The notes beneath the pieces were generated by a model. It did no database searches. It had not been told where the DNA came from and was given only the letters and a program-made list of their open reading frames with translations. A stretch of 14,396 nucleotides of DNA from Sulfurospirillum arcachonense. Its GTDB lineage: Bacteria > Campylobacterota > Campylobacteria > Campylobacterales > Sulfurospirillaceae. Position numbers and translations under genes: made by a program. Location: the NCBI GenBank assembly GCA_015662785.1, contig DQTM01000237.1:1-14396 (forward strand). Direction: 5' to 3'. Of this stretch, positions 1 to 6,964 are shown in pieces (within the stretch, counting starts at the first letter, position 1; each line of letters starts with the position of its first letter).

Positions 1-60
1 AGAATTCAAGATAAGCACAAATTTGAGATGAAAATTTATGAAGATATTTTTGAAAATTAG
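1..60 (+). CDS. 3' end of an unidentified coding region (partial)
   Basis: Frame 1 is open from the window edge to a TAG at 58-60, giving 19 residues that end in KIYEDIFEN. I do not recognise it. It may be the true end of an upstream gene. It could also be part of the same decayed metallo-hydrolase as the next entry: after the TAG the same frame continues with DLEGKLEGF and reaches the next frame if one T of the run at 85-88 is removed. Too short to decide. Confidence 0.25.
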   Translation, partial: RIQDKHKFEMKIYEDIFEN

Positions 61-91
61 GATTTAGAGGGGAAGCTGGAGGGGTTTTGTT

Positions 92-313
92 GTGCTGTGG
101 TCTCGTGATGTTACAGATATGCCAACAACCACAAAAGTGACAAAAGGGTATATCACTCACTTACGTTCGAAGATAAAAGAGTTGTTAGATAAAGATGGTG
201 AACTAAAAGATGCCTATTATGTTGACCAATCACCTTTTGAGCACCTTGATACATTCAAAGAGTTAGCAAAACACAATGCAGGAAGACTCTTTGAACAGAT
301 GGAGTTTGAGTGA
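92..313 (+). pseudogene. C-terminal remnant of an MBL-fold metallo-hydrolase (or small hypothetical protein)
   Basis: This is a 73-codon frame from a GTG preceded by GGAGGGG at 79-84 with about seven bases spacing; an in-frame ATG lies at 119. From the TDM at residues 8-10 to the end (AYYVDQS, HLDTFKELA, NAGR, FEQMEFE) it resembles, from memory, the extreme C-terminus of MBL-fold zinc hydrolases of the SoxH or quinoprotein-relay type. There a PGHG motif followed by TD precedes this helical tail. Here the place of PGHG is taken by LWSR (about 95-106), and the whole metal-binding N-terminal domain (HxHxDH) is absent. Upstream DNA keeps a similar sense only if one T in the run 85-88 is removed and a TAG at 58-60 is ignored. 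I infer a decayed gene; the good Shine-Dalgarno leaves open that a short protein is still made. It converges on the acyl-CoA synthetase gene four bases away. Confidence 0.45.
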
Positions 314-337
314 TTGATTAGTTTAAAAACTTATCAA
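314..337. terminator. Weak hairpin between two convergent genes
   Basis: TTGATTAGTT (314-323) and AACTTATCAA (328-337) form a stem with one mismatch and a four-base loop, at the point where two convergent reading frames end. T-rich DNA follows on the + strand, but not immediately. It may act as a weak bidirectional terminator; the left arm overlaps the end of the minus-strand gene. Confidence 0.25.
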
Positions 338-2207
338 TTATCTCTTTATATTTTTTCTCAATGATATGCCTTTTTTTCTTAAAAGTGTTGGTTAACTCTT
401 CGCCTTGTTTGAACTCATGTTCTAAGAAGTGAATATTTTGAAGTTTTTCAAAAGGCTTAAACCCTTTTTTATAGTTAAGTAGTTCATTCATATCACTTTT
501 TATTTTTTGGAGTATTTTTTGGTCTTCTAAAACGTGCTCCATTGTATGTACTACTTTATCAAAGTTTTCTTGCACATATTCTTTTAGTTTGTCAAAATCA
601 GGAACTATTAGCATTCCAAGACCTTTTTTATCTTGACCAACTAACACAGTATCTGTTATAAAAGGTAACATAGCTATAGCAGATTCTATTCGGCTTGGGT
701 CTACGTTCTCACCATTTGCTAGGACTATTATCTCTTTTGAACGTCCTGTTAAAATGAGTTCTTTCTTGATGGTAAATTTCCCTAAGTCACCAGTTTTAAA
801 GTAACCATCTTCTGTAAACGATTTTTGGTTCTCTTTTTCATTGTTGTAATAACCTTGTGTAAGTTGATCTCCTTTGAGAATAATCTCCCCAATCTCCCCA
901 ATTTCACAATCTTCACCATGCTCGTCAACTATATGCAAGTCGGTTCCCTCTACAGGAAAGCCTAAAGTAGCAAAAGTATTGCAGTTTAAAGCACGTCCTG
1001 CAATGGCTGGAGCGCACTCAGTCATACCATAAGCATTGACGATTCTGATTCCTATAGCATCTATCCACTCATCTAAAAATTCAGGCAGTGTTCCACCCCC
1101 ACTAATGGCAAGTTTTAGGCGACCACCAAATTTTTCTTGGACTAGTTTTAGTTTATTTTTTGCAAATTTGTTTGGAAGGAAAAGGAACAGTAGTTTAGTA
1201 TAAGCTACCATTTTCTTACATGTAGAACCAAATCCCTCTTTTTCAAAACGTGGTAGTTCATCTTTAACGATTCGTAAGTTATAGTTATATTTTGCACTAA
1301 TTGCCACAAGTTTTTTAAATATTTTTGCTTTTTTAGGGTCTTTTTTCTCTAGTGCATTGTTGATTTTAGTATACATTGATTCCCAAAGACGTGGAACAGT
1401 TGCAACTAAAGTAGGTTTAAACTCCTCCAAATCAGAAGCAAAAGTTTTTATACTAGAGTAAACCATCGAACAACCATAAGAGATTATTAGGTATTCACAA
1501 GTTCTCTCAAAAATATGCCAAGAGGGAAGAATAGAGACCCATAAATCATCATTTTGTAAACCAATTATTTTTGGTAAAACTTTAAGGTTTAGCATAACGT
1601 TTTTATGTGTTAGTATAACGCCTTTAGGATTTCCTGTTGTTCCCGAGGTATATATAAGTGTAAAGGTATCGTCTTCACTAATGTTGTCTTTTAAGTTTGT
1701 GAATTCTGTTAGTTCGTTATCGAAAATTTTTCTGTCACTAAGCAGATCATGATATGAGTAAATATTATCAAAAATAGTATGTATTTTTTGGGCTTCAATA
1801 ACAAAGATAGATTTTAGTTTAAGAGTTTTTATCATCTCTTCATGTGTATGATATATGTTTTCATTCTCTATTATCAAAAAAGTAGAATCTGAGTCTTGCA
1901 TAATAAACTGCAACTCTTTAGTTGGAGTATCACTTCCTCTAGGAATACTGATCGCTCCTAAAGAGACCAATGCCATATCTGTTACCATCCAATCATATCT
2001 GTTATCACTAACAAACATAATTTTATGACCTTTTTTGATACCTTTTGATTTGAAAGCTCTCGACAGTATAAGAACGTCATCGAAAAATTTCTCGTAAGTT
2101 ACTTTAAAAGTATCATTCTTAACTCTATATGTAAATGCTATTTTATTGCTATTTTTTTCATGTGTTTCTAAAAACATATGAAAAAGCGTATTGTTTTGTG
2201 TTTTCAT
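318..2207 (-). CDS. Long-chain fatty acid--CoA ligase (AMP-forming acyl-CoA synthetase)
   Basis: Member of the ANL (acyl-adenylate-forming) superfamily: it activates a fatty acid with ATP to an acyl-AMP and transfers the acyl group to CoA. At 629 residues it has the length of long-chain FadD/ACSL-type enzymes. Visible motifs are the AMP/P-loop signature YTSGTTGNPKG (about 186-196), SILPSWHIFER (about 225-235), YGMTE (393-397), YFKTGDLG (469-476), the hinge region GRSKEII (488-494), and a Lys-rich end NTFKKKR (607-613) where the catalytic lysine is expected. There is no signal peptide or convincing membrane helix; residues 335-350 are hydrophobic and may touch the membrane. The real substrate chain length cannot be read from the sequence. 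It lies 65 bases downstream of nifU with its own possible promoter, and the ATG has no good Shine-Dalgarno. I give no symbol because several unrelated names (fadD, fadD15, acs) are used for this clade. Confidence 0.9.
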   Translation of the reverse strand: MKTQNNTLFHMFLETHEKNSNKIAFTYRVKNDTFKVTYEKFFDDVLILSRAFKSKGIKKGHKIMFVSDNRYDWMVTDMALVSLGAISIPRGSDTPTKELQFIMQDSDSTFLIIENENIYHTHEEMIKTLKLKSIFVIEAQKIHTIFDNIYSYHDLLSDRKIFDNELTEFTNLKDNISEDDTFTLIYTSGTTGNPKGVILTHKNVMLNLKVLPKIIGLQNDDLWVSILPSWHIFERTCEYLIISYGCSMVYSSIKTFASDLEEFKPTLVATVPRLWESMYTKINNALEKKDPKKAKIFKKLVAISAKYNYNLRIVKDELPRFEKEGFGSTCKKMVAYTKLLFLFLPNKFAKNKLKLVQEKFGGRLKLAISGGGTLPEFLDEWIDAIGIRIVNAYGMTECAPAIAGRALNCNTFATLGFPVEGTDLHIVDEHGEDCEIGEIGEIILKGDQLTQGYYNNEKENQKSFTEDGYFKTGDLGKFTIKKELILTGRSKEIIVLANGENVDPSRIESAIAMLPFITDTVLVGQDKKGLGMLIVPDFDKLKEYVQENFDKVVHTMEHVLEDQKILQKIKSDMNELLNYKKGFKPFEKLQNIHFLEHEFKQGEELTNTFKKKRHIIEKKYKEIIDKFLN

Positions 2208-2213
2208 AGTATT

Positions 2214-2219
2214 AGTATA
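2214..2219 (-). promoter_or_regulatory. Possible -10 element of the acyl-CoA synthetase gene
   Basis: Read on the minus strand, TATACT ends seven bases before the ATG at 2207, inside the palindrome TAGTATACTA (2213-2222). An overlapping TATAGT lies at 2219-2224. If used, transcription would start at or next to the start codon, giving a leaderless or nearly leaderless message. That would fit the missing Shine-Dalgarno. AT-rich sequence makes chance matches likely. Confidence 0.25.
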
Positions 2220-2232
2220 CTATAAATTGAAG

Positions 2233-2262
2233 TTACATGTAGAGATTTACCTCTACATGTAA
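2233..2262. repeat. Perfect 12-bp inverted repeat made of two TACATGTA motifs
   Basis: TTACATGTAGAG (2233-2244) and its exact reverse complement CTCTACATGTAA (2251-2262) are separated by six bases. The element begins about ten bases after the nifU stop on the minus strand. As RNA it would form a strong 12-bp hairpin, but no U-tract follows on either strand, so it is not a standard intrinsic terminator. It could stabilise the nifU 3' end. Each arm itself carries the octamer TACATGTA that recurs through the window. Confidence 0.7.
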
Positions 2263-2272
2263 AGAAGTTTTG

Positions 2273-3265
2273 TTAGATAGGTAGCACTCTAATTTTTGGA
2301 GAACACTCTTCTCTTAAAACTGACTCAATTGCAAAAAGAGTACCAGTTGAGCTACTCGCACAGCCATTACAAGCACCCAAATATCTGATATAGATATCTG
2401 TGTTACCATCATCTGTATCTTTGATATCTAGTATTTCTAAGTTTCCACCATCCATGATAAGCATTGGACGGATATCTTTGTCAATAGCAGCTTCAACAGA
2501 TTTAAGTTTTTGAACCATAGTGAAATCATCAAAAGATAGTTCGCTTGAACTTCCAGATATCTTAGCATCAGCAAGAGCTTTCATCTTTTCCATTTCCATT
2601 TCTGTTCTTGTATCTTTTAAAATATCTACAAGATAGTGTTCTCTATCTTCATGCCCACCAGGCTTGATACATGATTTACAAAATGCACCTGCTTTAGTGT
2701 AGTTTGTTATCTCTTCAACTGTATGAAGGTCGTTGATTCTGATAACTTCTTTGATAGTTCCAAGAGTTACTCTTGCACATTCACATACTATGACAGCTGT
2801 TTCAAAACTCTCAGCATCTACACCTTTATATGAAGCTGCTGCTGCTTTTATAACATCATAAGCCATAACAGAACAGTGCATTTTTTGAGGTGGAACTGCT
2901 GGAGTATCTGGGTTGTCTCTCATCGCAAATTCGACATCAATATTTGTGATTTTTACTGCTTCGTCTACAGTTTTACCTGTACACAAGTTAGCCATAGTGT
3001 CAGAACTTGCTATAGCTGTTCCGCAACCAAAACTTTTAAACTTTGCATCTTTGATTATGTTTGTCTCTTCATCAACTGCCCAGTAAAGTCTAACAGCATC
3101 TCCACAGCTCTCAGCTCCAAAGTCTGCAACTACTAGTTTTAGACCTTTTTCTTTAGCTTCTTCATCTGTAATCTCACCCATATGTTGTGGATTATTCATC
3201 AAATCTTGTACTTTTTGGCTATATTCTTCCCAAATTGAGCCGCCAATTAAATCATTTTTTGCCAT
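2273..3265 (-). CDS. nifU: NifU, modular Fe-S cluster assembly scaffold
   Basis: Cytosolic scaffold on which sulfur delivered by NifS and iron are built into [2Fe-2S]/[4Fe-4S] clusters and passed to apo-proteins. The 330 residues show the full three-part NifU architecture. First is an IscU-like N-terminal domain with Cys54, Cys81 and Cys131 (contexts AESCGD, FGCGTA, MHCSV). Then comes a central BFD-like [2Fe-2S] domain with Cys161-x-Cys163 and Cys196-x-x-Cys199. Last is a C-terminal Nfu domain with Cys299-x-x-Cys302 (GACNGCASS). A low-complexity Lys/Glu/Ser linker (about 220-245) precedes the last domain. The start ATG is preceded by AGGAT at a suitable distance. It follows nifS by 20 bases and is clearly co-transcribed with it. 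In Campylobacterota this minimal NIF pair serves general Fe-S assembly rather than only nitrogenase, so no nitrogen fixation should be inferred. Confidence 0.96.
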   Translation of the reverse strand: MAKNDLIGGSIWEEYSQKVQDLMNNPQHMGEITDEEAKEKGLKLVVADFGAESCGDAVRLYWAVDEETNIIKDAKFKSFGCGTAIASSDTMANLCTGKTVDEAVKITNIDVEFAMRDNPDTPAVPPQKMHCSVMAYDVIKAAAASYKGVDAESFETAVIVCECARVTLGTIKEVIRINDLHTVEEITNYTKAGAFCKSCIKPGGHEDREHYLVDILKDTRTEMEMEKMKALADAKISGSSSELSFDDFTMVQKLKSVEAAIDKDIRPMLIMDGGNLEILDIKDTDDGNTDIYIRYLGACNGCASSSTGTLFAIESVLREECSPKIRVLPI

Positions 3266-3285
3266 AATATTATCCTAGTTATTTT

Positions 3286-4476
3286 TTATAATTTACTATC
3301 GTGCCAATCAGGTGCATACGAATATGTACTTGATATAGCTCTTAATCTTTTAACTGCATTATTTAAAATGCCTACCGTATAATCTATCTCTTCTTCAGTA
3401 GTAAAACGTGAAAGTGAAAGTCTAAGAGCTGTATGAGCTAAATCAGCCTCTGCTCCAATTGCTTCCATCACTGGATTACTTTCTAAATCTTCACTGGCAC
3501 ATGCACTTCCTGTACTCGCTGCAATTCCATTTTTGTTTAAGTCCCAAAGCATCGCTTCACCTTCGATACCTTTTACGCTTACTAAAATTGTATTTGGAGT
3601 TCTCTCGTCTCTTGAGCCTACCACAAATACATCATCAAGTTTTAAAATTTCATCTTCAAGTTTATCGCGAAGTTTTCTTACATTGTTATTTTCAAAACTA
3701 AGGTTTTTTACTGCAAGTTCTAGTGCTTCACCCATGCCAACTATGCCAGCAACGTTAAGTGTTCCACTTCTTCTTCCACCCATATGTTCACCACCGTGAA
3801 GCAGGCTTGTAAGTGGTTGAGAATTTTTGATATACAATCCACCAACACCTTTTGGTCCATGAAACTTGTGAGCTGAAAAACTTAAAAAATCAATATCAAG
3901 TTTTTTCAAATCAACAGGAATTTTTCCAACTGCTTGAACTGCATCAGAGTGAAAAAGTACACCAGCTTCTTTACAGATTTGTGATATTTCTTCTATAGGA
4001 AACAACATTCCAGTTTCATTGTTTGCCCACATAATAGTTACAAGTGCTGTTTTTTCAGTTATAAAGCTCTTTAAATCATTCGCTTCAATAATCCCTTTTT
4101 CATTTACAGGTAAGTAAGTTACTTTTACCCCTAAAGTCTCTAAAAATTTACATGTAGAGATAATGGCAGGATGTTCAACTTCACTAGTTATGATGTGGTC
4201 TTTTTCACCATTTAATATATGGTCGTGGTATACACCTTTTAGTACCCAGTTATTGCTCTCTGTTGCGCATGATGTTACGACTATATCGTCTTGGTCATCA
4301 GCATTTAATCCACAGTAGAGTTGGCCCATAGCTTTTCTAAGAGCTGGGTGTGTTTCACTACCAAACTCATGAAGCGAATTTGGATTACCATATGATTGTA
4401 CAAAATATGGCTCCATCTCTTTAAATACTTTTGGATCTACTATTGTTGTTGCATTATTGTCTAAATAGACTCGCAT
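3286..4476 (-). CDS. nifS: NifS cysteine desulfurase
   Basis: PLP-dependent class V aminotransferase-fold enzyme that removes sulfur from L-cysteine, forming alanine and a persulfide for transfer to NifU. The 396 residues show DNNATT near the N-terminus, the cofactor-stacking His102 (SEVEHPA), NNETG (152-156), HSDAVQ (176-181), and SFSAHKFHGPKG with the Schiff-base Lys204. The active loop STGSACAS carries the catalytic Cys326 (321-328). This matches the NifS/IscS group I type. A clear Shine-Dalgarno, GGAG, precedes the ATG. It starts a two-gene unit with nifU. The 81-base gap to fliI contains a palindrome (4496-4514) that may regulate it. One TACATGTA octamer at 4149-4156 encodes Thr108-Cys109, a position not connected with catalysis. 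Confidence 0.96.
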   Translation of the reverse strand: MRVYLDNNATTIVDPKVFKEMEPYFVQSYGNPNSLHEFGSETHPALRKAMGQLYCGLNADDQDDIVVTSCATESNNWVLKGVYHDHILNGEKDHIITSEVEHPAIISTCKFLETLGVKVTYLPVNEKGIIEANDLKSFITEKTALVTIMWANNETGMLFPIEEISQICKEAGVLFHSDAVQAVGKIPVDLKKLDIDFLSFSAHKFHGPKGVGGLYIKNSQPLTSLLHGGEHMGGRRSGTLNVAGIVGMGEALELAVKNLSFENNNVRKLRDKLEDEILKLDDVFVVGSRDERTPNTILVSVKGIEGEAMLWDLNKNGIAASTGSACASEDLESNPVMEAIGAEADLAHTALRLSLSRFTTEEEIDYTVGILNNAVKRLRAISSTYSYAPDWHDSKL

Positions 4477-4495
4477 TTTCTTCTCCGTTTTTAAT

Positions 4496-4514
4496 TAGGA
4501 TATTTTTTATCCTA
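4496..4514. promoter_or_regulatory. Palindrome TAGGATA-N5-TATCCTA upstream of nifS (candidate operator)
   Basis: A perfect 7-bp inverted repeat with a five-T spacer lies about 20 bases upstream of the nifS start and close to its Shine-Dalgarno. Its size and symmetry suit a dimeric repressor such as an Rrf2-family (IscR-like) protein, a common type of control for Fe-S assembly genes. An alternative is an intrinsic terminator-like hairpin: on the + strand T-rich DNA follows, but no + strand gene ends there. The function is an inference; no regulator gene is in the window. Confidence 0.35.
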
Positions 4515-4557
4515 TTTCTTTTTTTGAATACTATTCTTTTTTTTATTAAAGACAGCT

Positions 4558-5865
4558 TTATTTTAAAATTGCTTCTAGTTTTTCAATACTTTCATTGAAG
4601 TTAAATGTATCTTCAGGCGATTGTCCTAGGAACTCTTCCATTACTTCTTTTTTAGAAATTGCTTCATCAAGTTCTTTGTCATTACCTTTTTGATAAGCAC
4701 CAATTCTTATTAAAACTTCGTTTTCTTTGAGAATAGAGTTTAGTCTTTTAAATTTCATTGCTATTTTTTGATGTTTTTCATCTATAACATCACTCATAAC
4801 TCTCGAAGCACTATTTTGTATGCTTATTGGTGGGTAAATCCCATAATCTGTCATTTCACGGCTTAAAACTATATGCCCATCAAGGATACTTCTTGATTGG
4901 TCTGCAATAGGATCGCTAAGATCATCACCTTCAACAAGAACTGTAAAAAATGCTGTGATTGAACCTTTTCCTTCTTCTTTTCCTGCTCTCTCCATAAGTT
5001 GAGGCAAAAGAGTAAGGACTGAAGGCGGATACCCTTTTGAAGTTGGTGGTTCACCAAGAGCAAGACCTATTTCACGTTGAGCCATCGCAAAACGCGTAAC
5101 AGAGTCCATCATAAAAAGAACATCTCTTCCTTGGTCTTTGAAATACTCAGCGATACTCATGGCACTAAATGCTCCATACTTTCTCATTAAAGGAGAGTCA
5201 TCACTAGTAGCAATTACTAAAACGGTGTTACTCAAATCTCCACCAAGATTTTTGTGTATAAACTCAAGAACTTCACGACCACGTTCACCAATGAGTGCTA
5301 TAACTTTAATAGGAGCTTCACTTCCTCTTACAATCATACCCATAAGAGTAGATTTCCCCACACCACTTCCTGCAAAAATGCCTACTTTTTGACCTTTTCC
5401 GCAAGTTAAGAGTCCATCTATAGTTTTAACTCCAACTCCAAATGGCTCATCAATAAGACCTCTTTTCATGGGATCAAGTGGAGCTTTCATGATAGCCGAA
5501 TAGGTGTTGGTTTTTATAGGAGGTTTGCCGTCTTTTGGTCTTCCAAAAGGGTCAACTACGCGACCTAAAAGTGCATCTCCAACAGGGATATTCATACCCT
5601 GTCCACTAATAAAGACTTTATCGCCACTTTTGAAGCCTTCTATGAAACCAAAAGGAGATATGAAAAATGAGTATTGGTCTATTTCAGTTACCATACCAAG
5701 TTCACTTTTTGAAGCATCTTTAAGTGAAATAAGTTTCACAATGTCACCTATGCTTGGACGAAGACCTTCGGCTTCTATAGTTGTTGAACTGATTTTTTTG
5801 ATAGTTCCAAATTTTGGAGAGAGGTTTCCTTGTTTAAGCCTCTCTTTGAAACTATTCAATGCCAT
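4558..5865 (-). CDS. fliI: Flagellum-specific ATPase FliI (flagellar type III export)
   Basis: Hexameric ATPase at the cytoplasmic face of the flagellar type III export apparatus; it works with FliH and FliJ to feed axial proteins into the export gate. The 435-residue length is usual. An N-terminal beta-barrel region (about 1-100) is followed by the F1-beta-like nucleotide-binding domain. This carries Walker A AGSGVGKS (165-172), the catalytic GERGREV (193-199) and Walker B VLFMMD ending at Asp254, then SVTRFAMAQREIGLALGEPP, which is typical of FliI/YscN proteins. DGHIVLSRE (329-337) is also typical. The start ATG shares one base with the folE stop (TAATG), so translation is probably coupled to folE. 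No other flagellar gene is in the window, so fliI stands apart from the export cluster. It indicates a motile or once motile organism. Confidence 0.96.
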   Translation of the reverse strand: MALNSFKERLKQGNLSPKFGTIKKISSTTIEAEGLRPSIGDIVKLISLKDASKSELGMVTEIDQYSFFISPFGFIEGFKSGDKVFISGQGMNIPVGDALLGRVVDPFGRPKDGKPPIKTNTYSAIMKAPLDPMKRGLIDEPFGVGVKTIDGLLTCGKGQKVGIFAGSGVGKSTLMGMIVRGSEAPIKVIALIGERGREVLEFIHKNLGGDLSNTVLVIATSDDSPLMRKYGAFSAMSIAEYFKDQGRDVLFMMDSVTRFAMAQREIGLALGEPPTSKGYPPSVLTLLPQLMERAGKEEGKGSITAFFTVLVEGDDLSDPIADQSRSILDGHIVLSREMTDYGIYPPISIQNSASRVMSDVIDEKHQKIAMKFKRLNSILKENEVLIRIGAYQKGNDKELDEAISKKEVMEEFLGQSPEDTFNFNESIEKLEAILK

Positions 5866-6443
5866 TAGTAGCGAGCTTGTGAAGGTGAGTTTATGATGTC
5901 AAAAAACTCTTTTCTTGTATCAGATTTTAAAAATGCTCCACGAAGAGCAGAAGTAGTTGTAGCTGAGTGCGTTTTACCAACACCTCTCATCTCCATACAC
6001 ATGTGTCTTGCTTGAATCACAACAGCTACACCTTTTGGAGATATAACTTCGTTAATTGCATCTGCAATTTGTTCTGTTAATTGTTCTTGAATTTGTAATC
6101 TTTTAGCAAATATATCTACCATGCGAGGTATTTTTGAAAGACCGACTACTTTTCCATCAGGAATGTAAGCCACATGCGCACGCCCAATAATAGGAAGTAA
6201 ATGATGTTCGCACATAGAGTAAAATTCTATATCTTTTATAAGTACCATCTGATTGTTGTCAGTTACAAACAGTGCATCATTGAGTACAGCAACTGGATCT
6301 TGATGATAACCTTGTGTCATCTCAATAAATGATTTAAATACTCTATGAGGAGTCTTTACTAAGCCTTCACGCTCAGTATCTTCACCGATGATTTCCAACA
6401 TTGTTTTAACTGCGTGTTCAAACTCTTCTTGTCGTTTTAACAT
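5865..6443 (-). CDS. folE: GTP cyclohydrolase I (FolE)
   Basis: Converts GTP to 7,8-dihydroneopterin triphosphate and formate, the first step towards tetrahydrofolate; the product also feeds queuosine-type pathways. The 192 residues include the zinc ligands Cys78 and His81 (SMCEHHLLP) and Cys149 (RHMCMEMRGV). TPHRVFKS (31-38) and the C-terminal block THSATTTSALRGAF (158-171) that shapes the active site are also present. Both are hallmarks of the decameric type IA enzyme. No strong Shine-Dalgarno precedes the ATG; the upstream DNA is A-rich on the coding strand. A TATAAT on the minus strand at 6474-6479 is a likely promoter. It is the first gene of a unit with fliI (one-base overlap), an unusual functional pairing. 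Confidence 0.96.
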   Translation of the reverse strand: MLKRQEEFEHAVKTMLEIIGEDTEREGLVKTPHRVFKSFIEMTQGYHQDPVAVLNDALFVTDNNQMVLIKDIEFYSMCEHHLLPIIGRAHVAYIPDGKVVGLSKIPRMVDIFAKRLQIQEQLTEQIADAINEVISPKGVAVVIQARHMCMEMRGVGKTHSATTTSALRGAFLKSDTRKEFFDIINSPSQARY

Positions 6444-6473
6444 TTTTTATTCTTTGCTTTGTTTTTAAGAGAG

Positions 6474-6479
6474 ATTATA
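6474..6479 (-). promoter_or_regulatory. -10 element (TATAAT) for folE-fliI
   Basis: On the minus strand a perfect TATAAT lies about 30 bases upstream of the folE ATG within a T/A-rich divergent region, as expected for the housekeeping sigma factor in Campylobacterota, where the -35 box is weak. It is placed back to back with the promoter of the CopZ-like gene. Confidence 0.5.
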
Positions 6480-6514
6480 TCTTTTATTTGCTTTTTTGTT
6501 TCTTTTAATTTAGA

Positions 6515-6520
6515 TATAAT
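6515..6520 (+). promoter_or_regulatory. -10 element (TATAAT) for the CopZ-like gene
   Basis: TATAAT about 20 bases before the ATG at 6540, with T-rich DNA upstream, followed by AAGGA (6529-6533) as ribosome binding site. The intact promoter and ribosome binding site suggest the downstream gene was broken recently. Confidence 0.5.
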
Positions 6521-6539
6521 AAGAATATAAGGATAAATT

Positions 6540-6918
6540 ATGGAGTTTTTTACTGAAGAAAATTGTCCTAAATGTAGAGAAAAAGGTACTTACTTATCAC
6601 CTGGATGATATATCAAAGATAAGAGATGATGAGTATCTCATATGCAAAAATCCAGAGTGTAAAATCATCTATTTTGCACTAACACATAGCTTTACATGTA
6701 GAGAATTAAATAAAGAAGTAGGTTTCAAAAACTATAGTTCTCAACAAGCCAATTTATGTTATTGCTACAATCATAAAAAAAGTGATATTGACGAAAATAG
6801 CATCAAAAAGATACAAGAAAAGATGAAAACCATAGGGTGCAAGTGTGAAACAAGAAACCCTATAGGAGGTTGTTGCATGGCAAGTATAAAAAAGTATTTG
6901 AAACAAAAAAGTTCATAA
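6540..6918 (+). pseudogene. Frameshifted CopZ-N-like cysteine-rich (Zn / [2Fe-2S]) protein
   Basis: From the ATG at 6540 (AAGGA seven bases ahead) the frame encodes MEFFTEENCPKCREKG and stops at TGA 6606-6608. The +1 frame then continues without a stop to TAA 6916-6918 (HLDDISKIRDDEYLICKN...). The joined product would be about 125 residues with CPKC, CKNPEC, a CYC motif, CKC and GGCC. In my recollection this order (CxxC, CxxxxC, CYC, CxC, CC) matches the N-terminal zinc/[2Fe-2S] domain of archaeal-type CopZ proteins and the stand-alone proteins like it, which are linked to copper handling or electron transfer. The stretch between CPKC and HLDD seems four to five residues shorter than usual. 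A deletion of 3n+2 bases (for example 14) would explain both the shortness and the shift. All later cysteines survive, so decay is recent, or the shift is a sequencing error. No in-frame start lies early in the second frame. Confidence 0.65.
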
Positions 6919-6920
6919 TT

Positions 6921-6954
6921 GGGGGCTGACCCATCTAGTCTATTGAAGTGGGGT
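6921..6954. repeat. REP-like sequence (GGGGGCTGACCC ... TGGGGT)
   Basis: A GC-rich patch in an AT-rich spacer starts three bases after the CopZ-like gene. GGGGGCTGACCC (6921-6932) can fold on itself (GGG/CCC), and CCCA (6930-6933) can pair with TGGG (6949-6952). It resembles the GGGGTCTGACCCC-type repeats that accompany REP-associated tyrosine transposases, from memory. No transposase is in the window. A copy count in the genome would settle it. Confidence 0.35.
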
Positions 6955-6964
6955 AATTTCTTAC

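Noticed and set aside
2876..3136. Plus-strand frame opposite nifU
   Set aside because: Antisense shadow of a well-supported gene with no recognisable domain.
2273..4476. Nitrogen-fixation locus suggested by nifS and nifU
   Set aside because: No nifHDK, nifB or nifEN is in the window, and NIF-type NifS/NifU serve general Fe-S assembly in this phylum.
4496..4520. Rho-independent terminator on the + strand
   Set aside because: A hairpin with following T-rich DNA is present, but no + strand gene ends here and the stem is AT-rich; an operator for nifS is preferred.
5504..5896. Plus-strand frame of 130 codons opposite fliI
   Set aside because: Antisense shadow of fliI; composition follows the codon pattern of the opposite strand and no motif is present.
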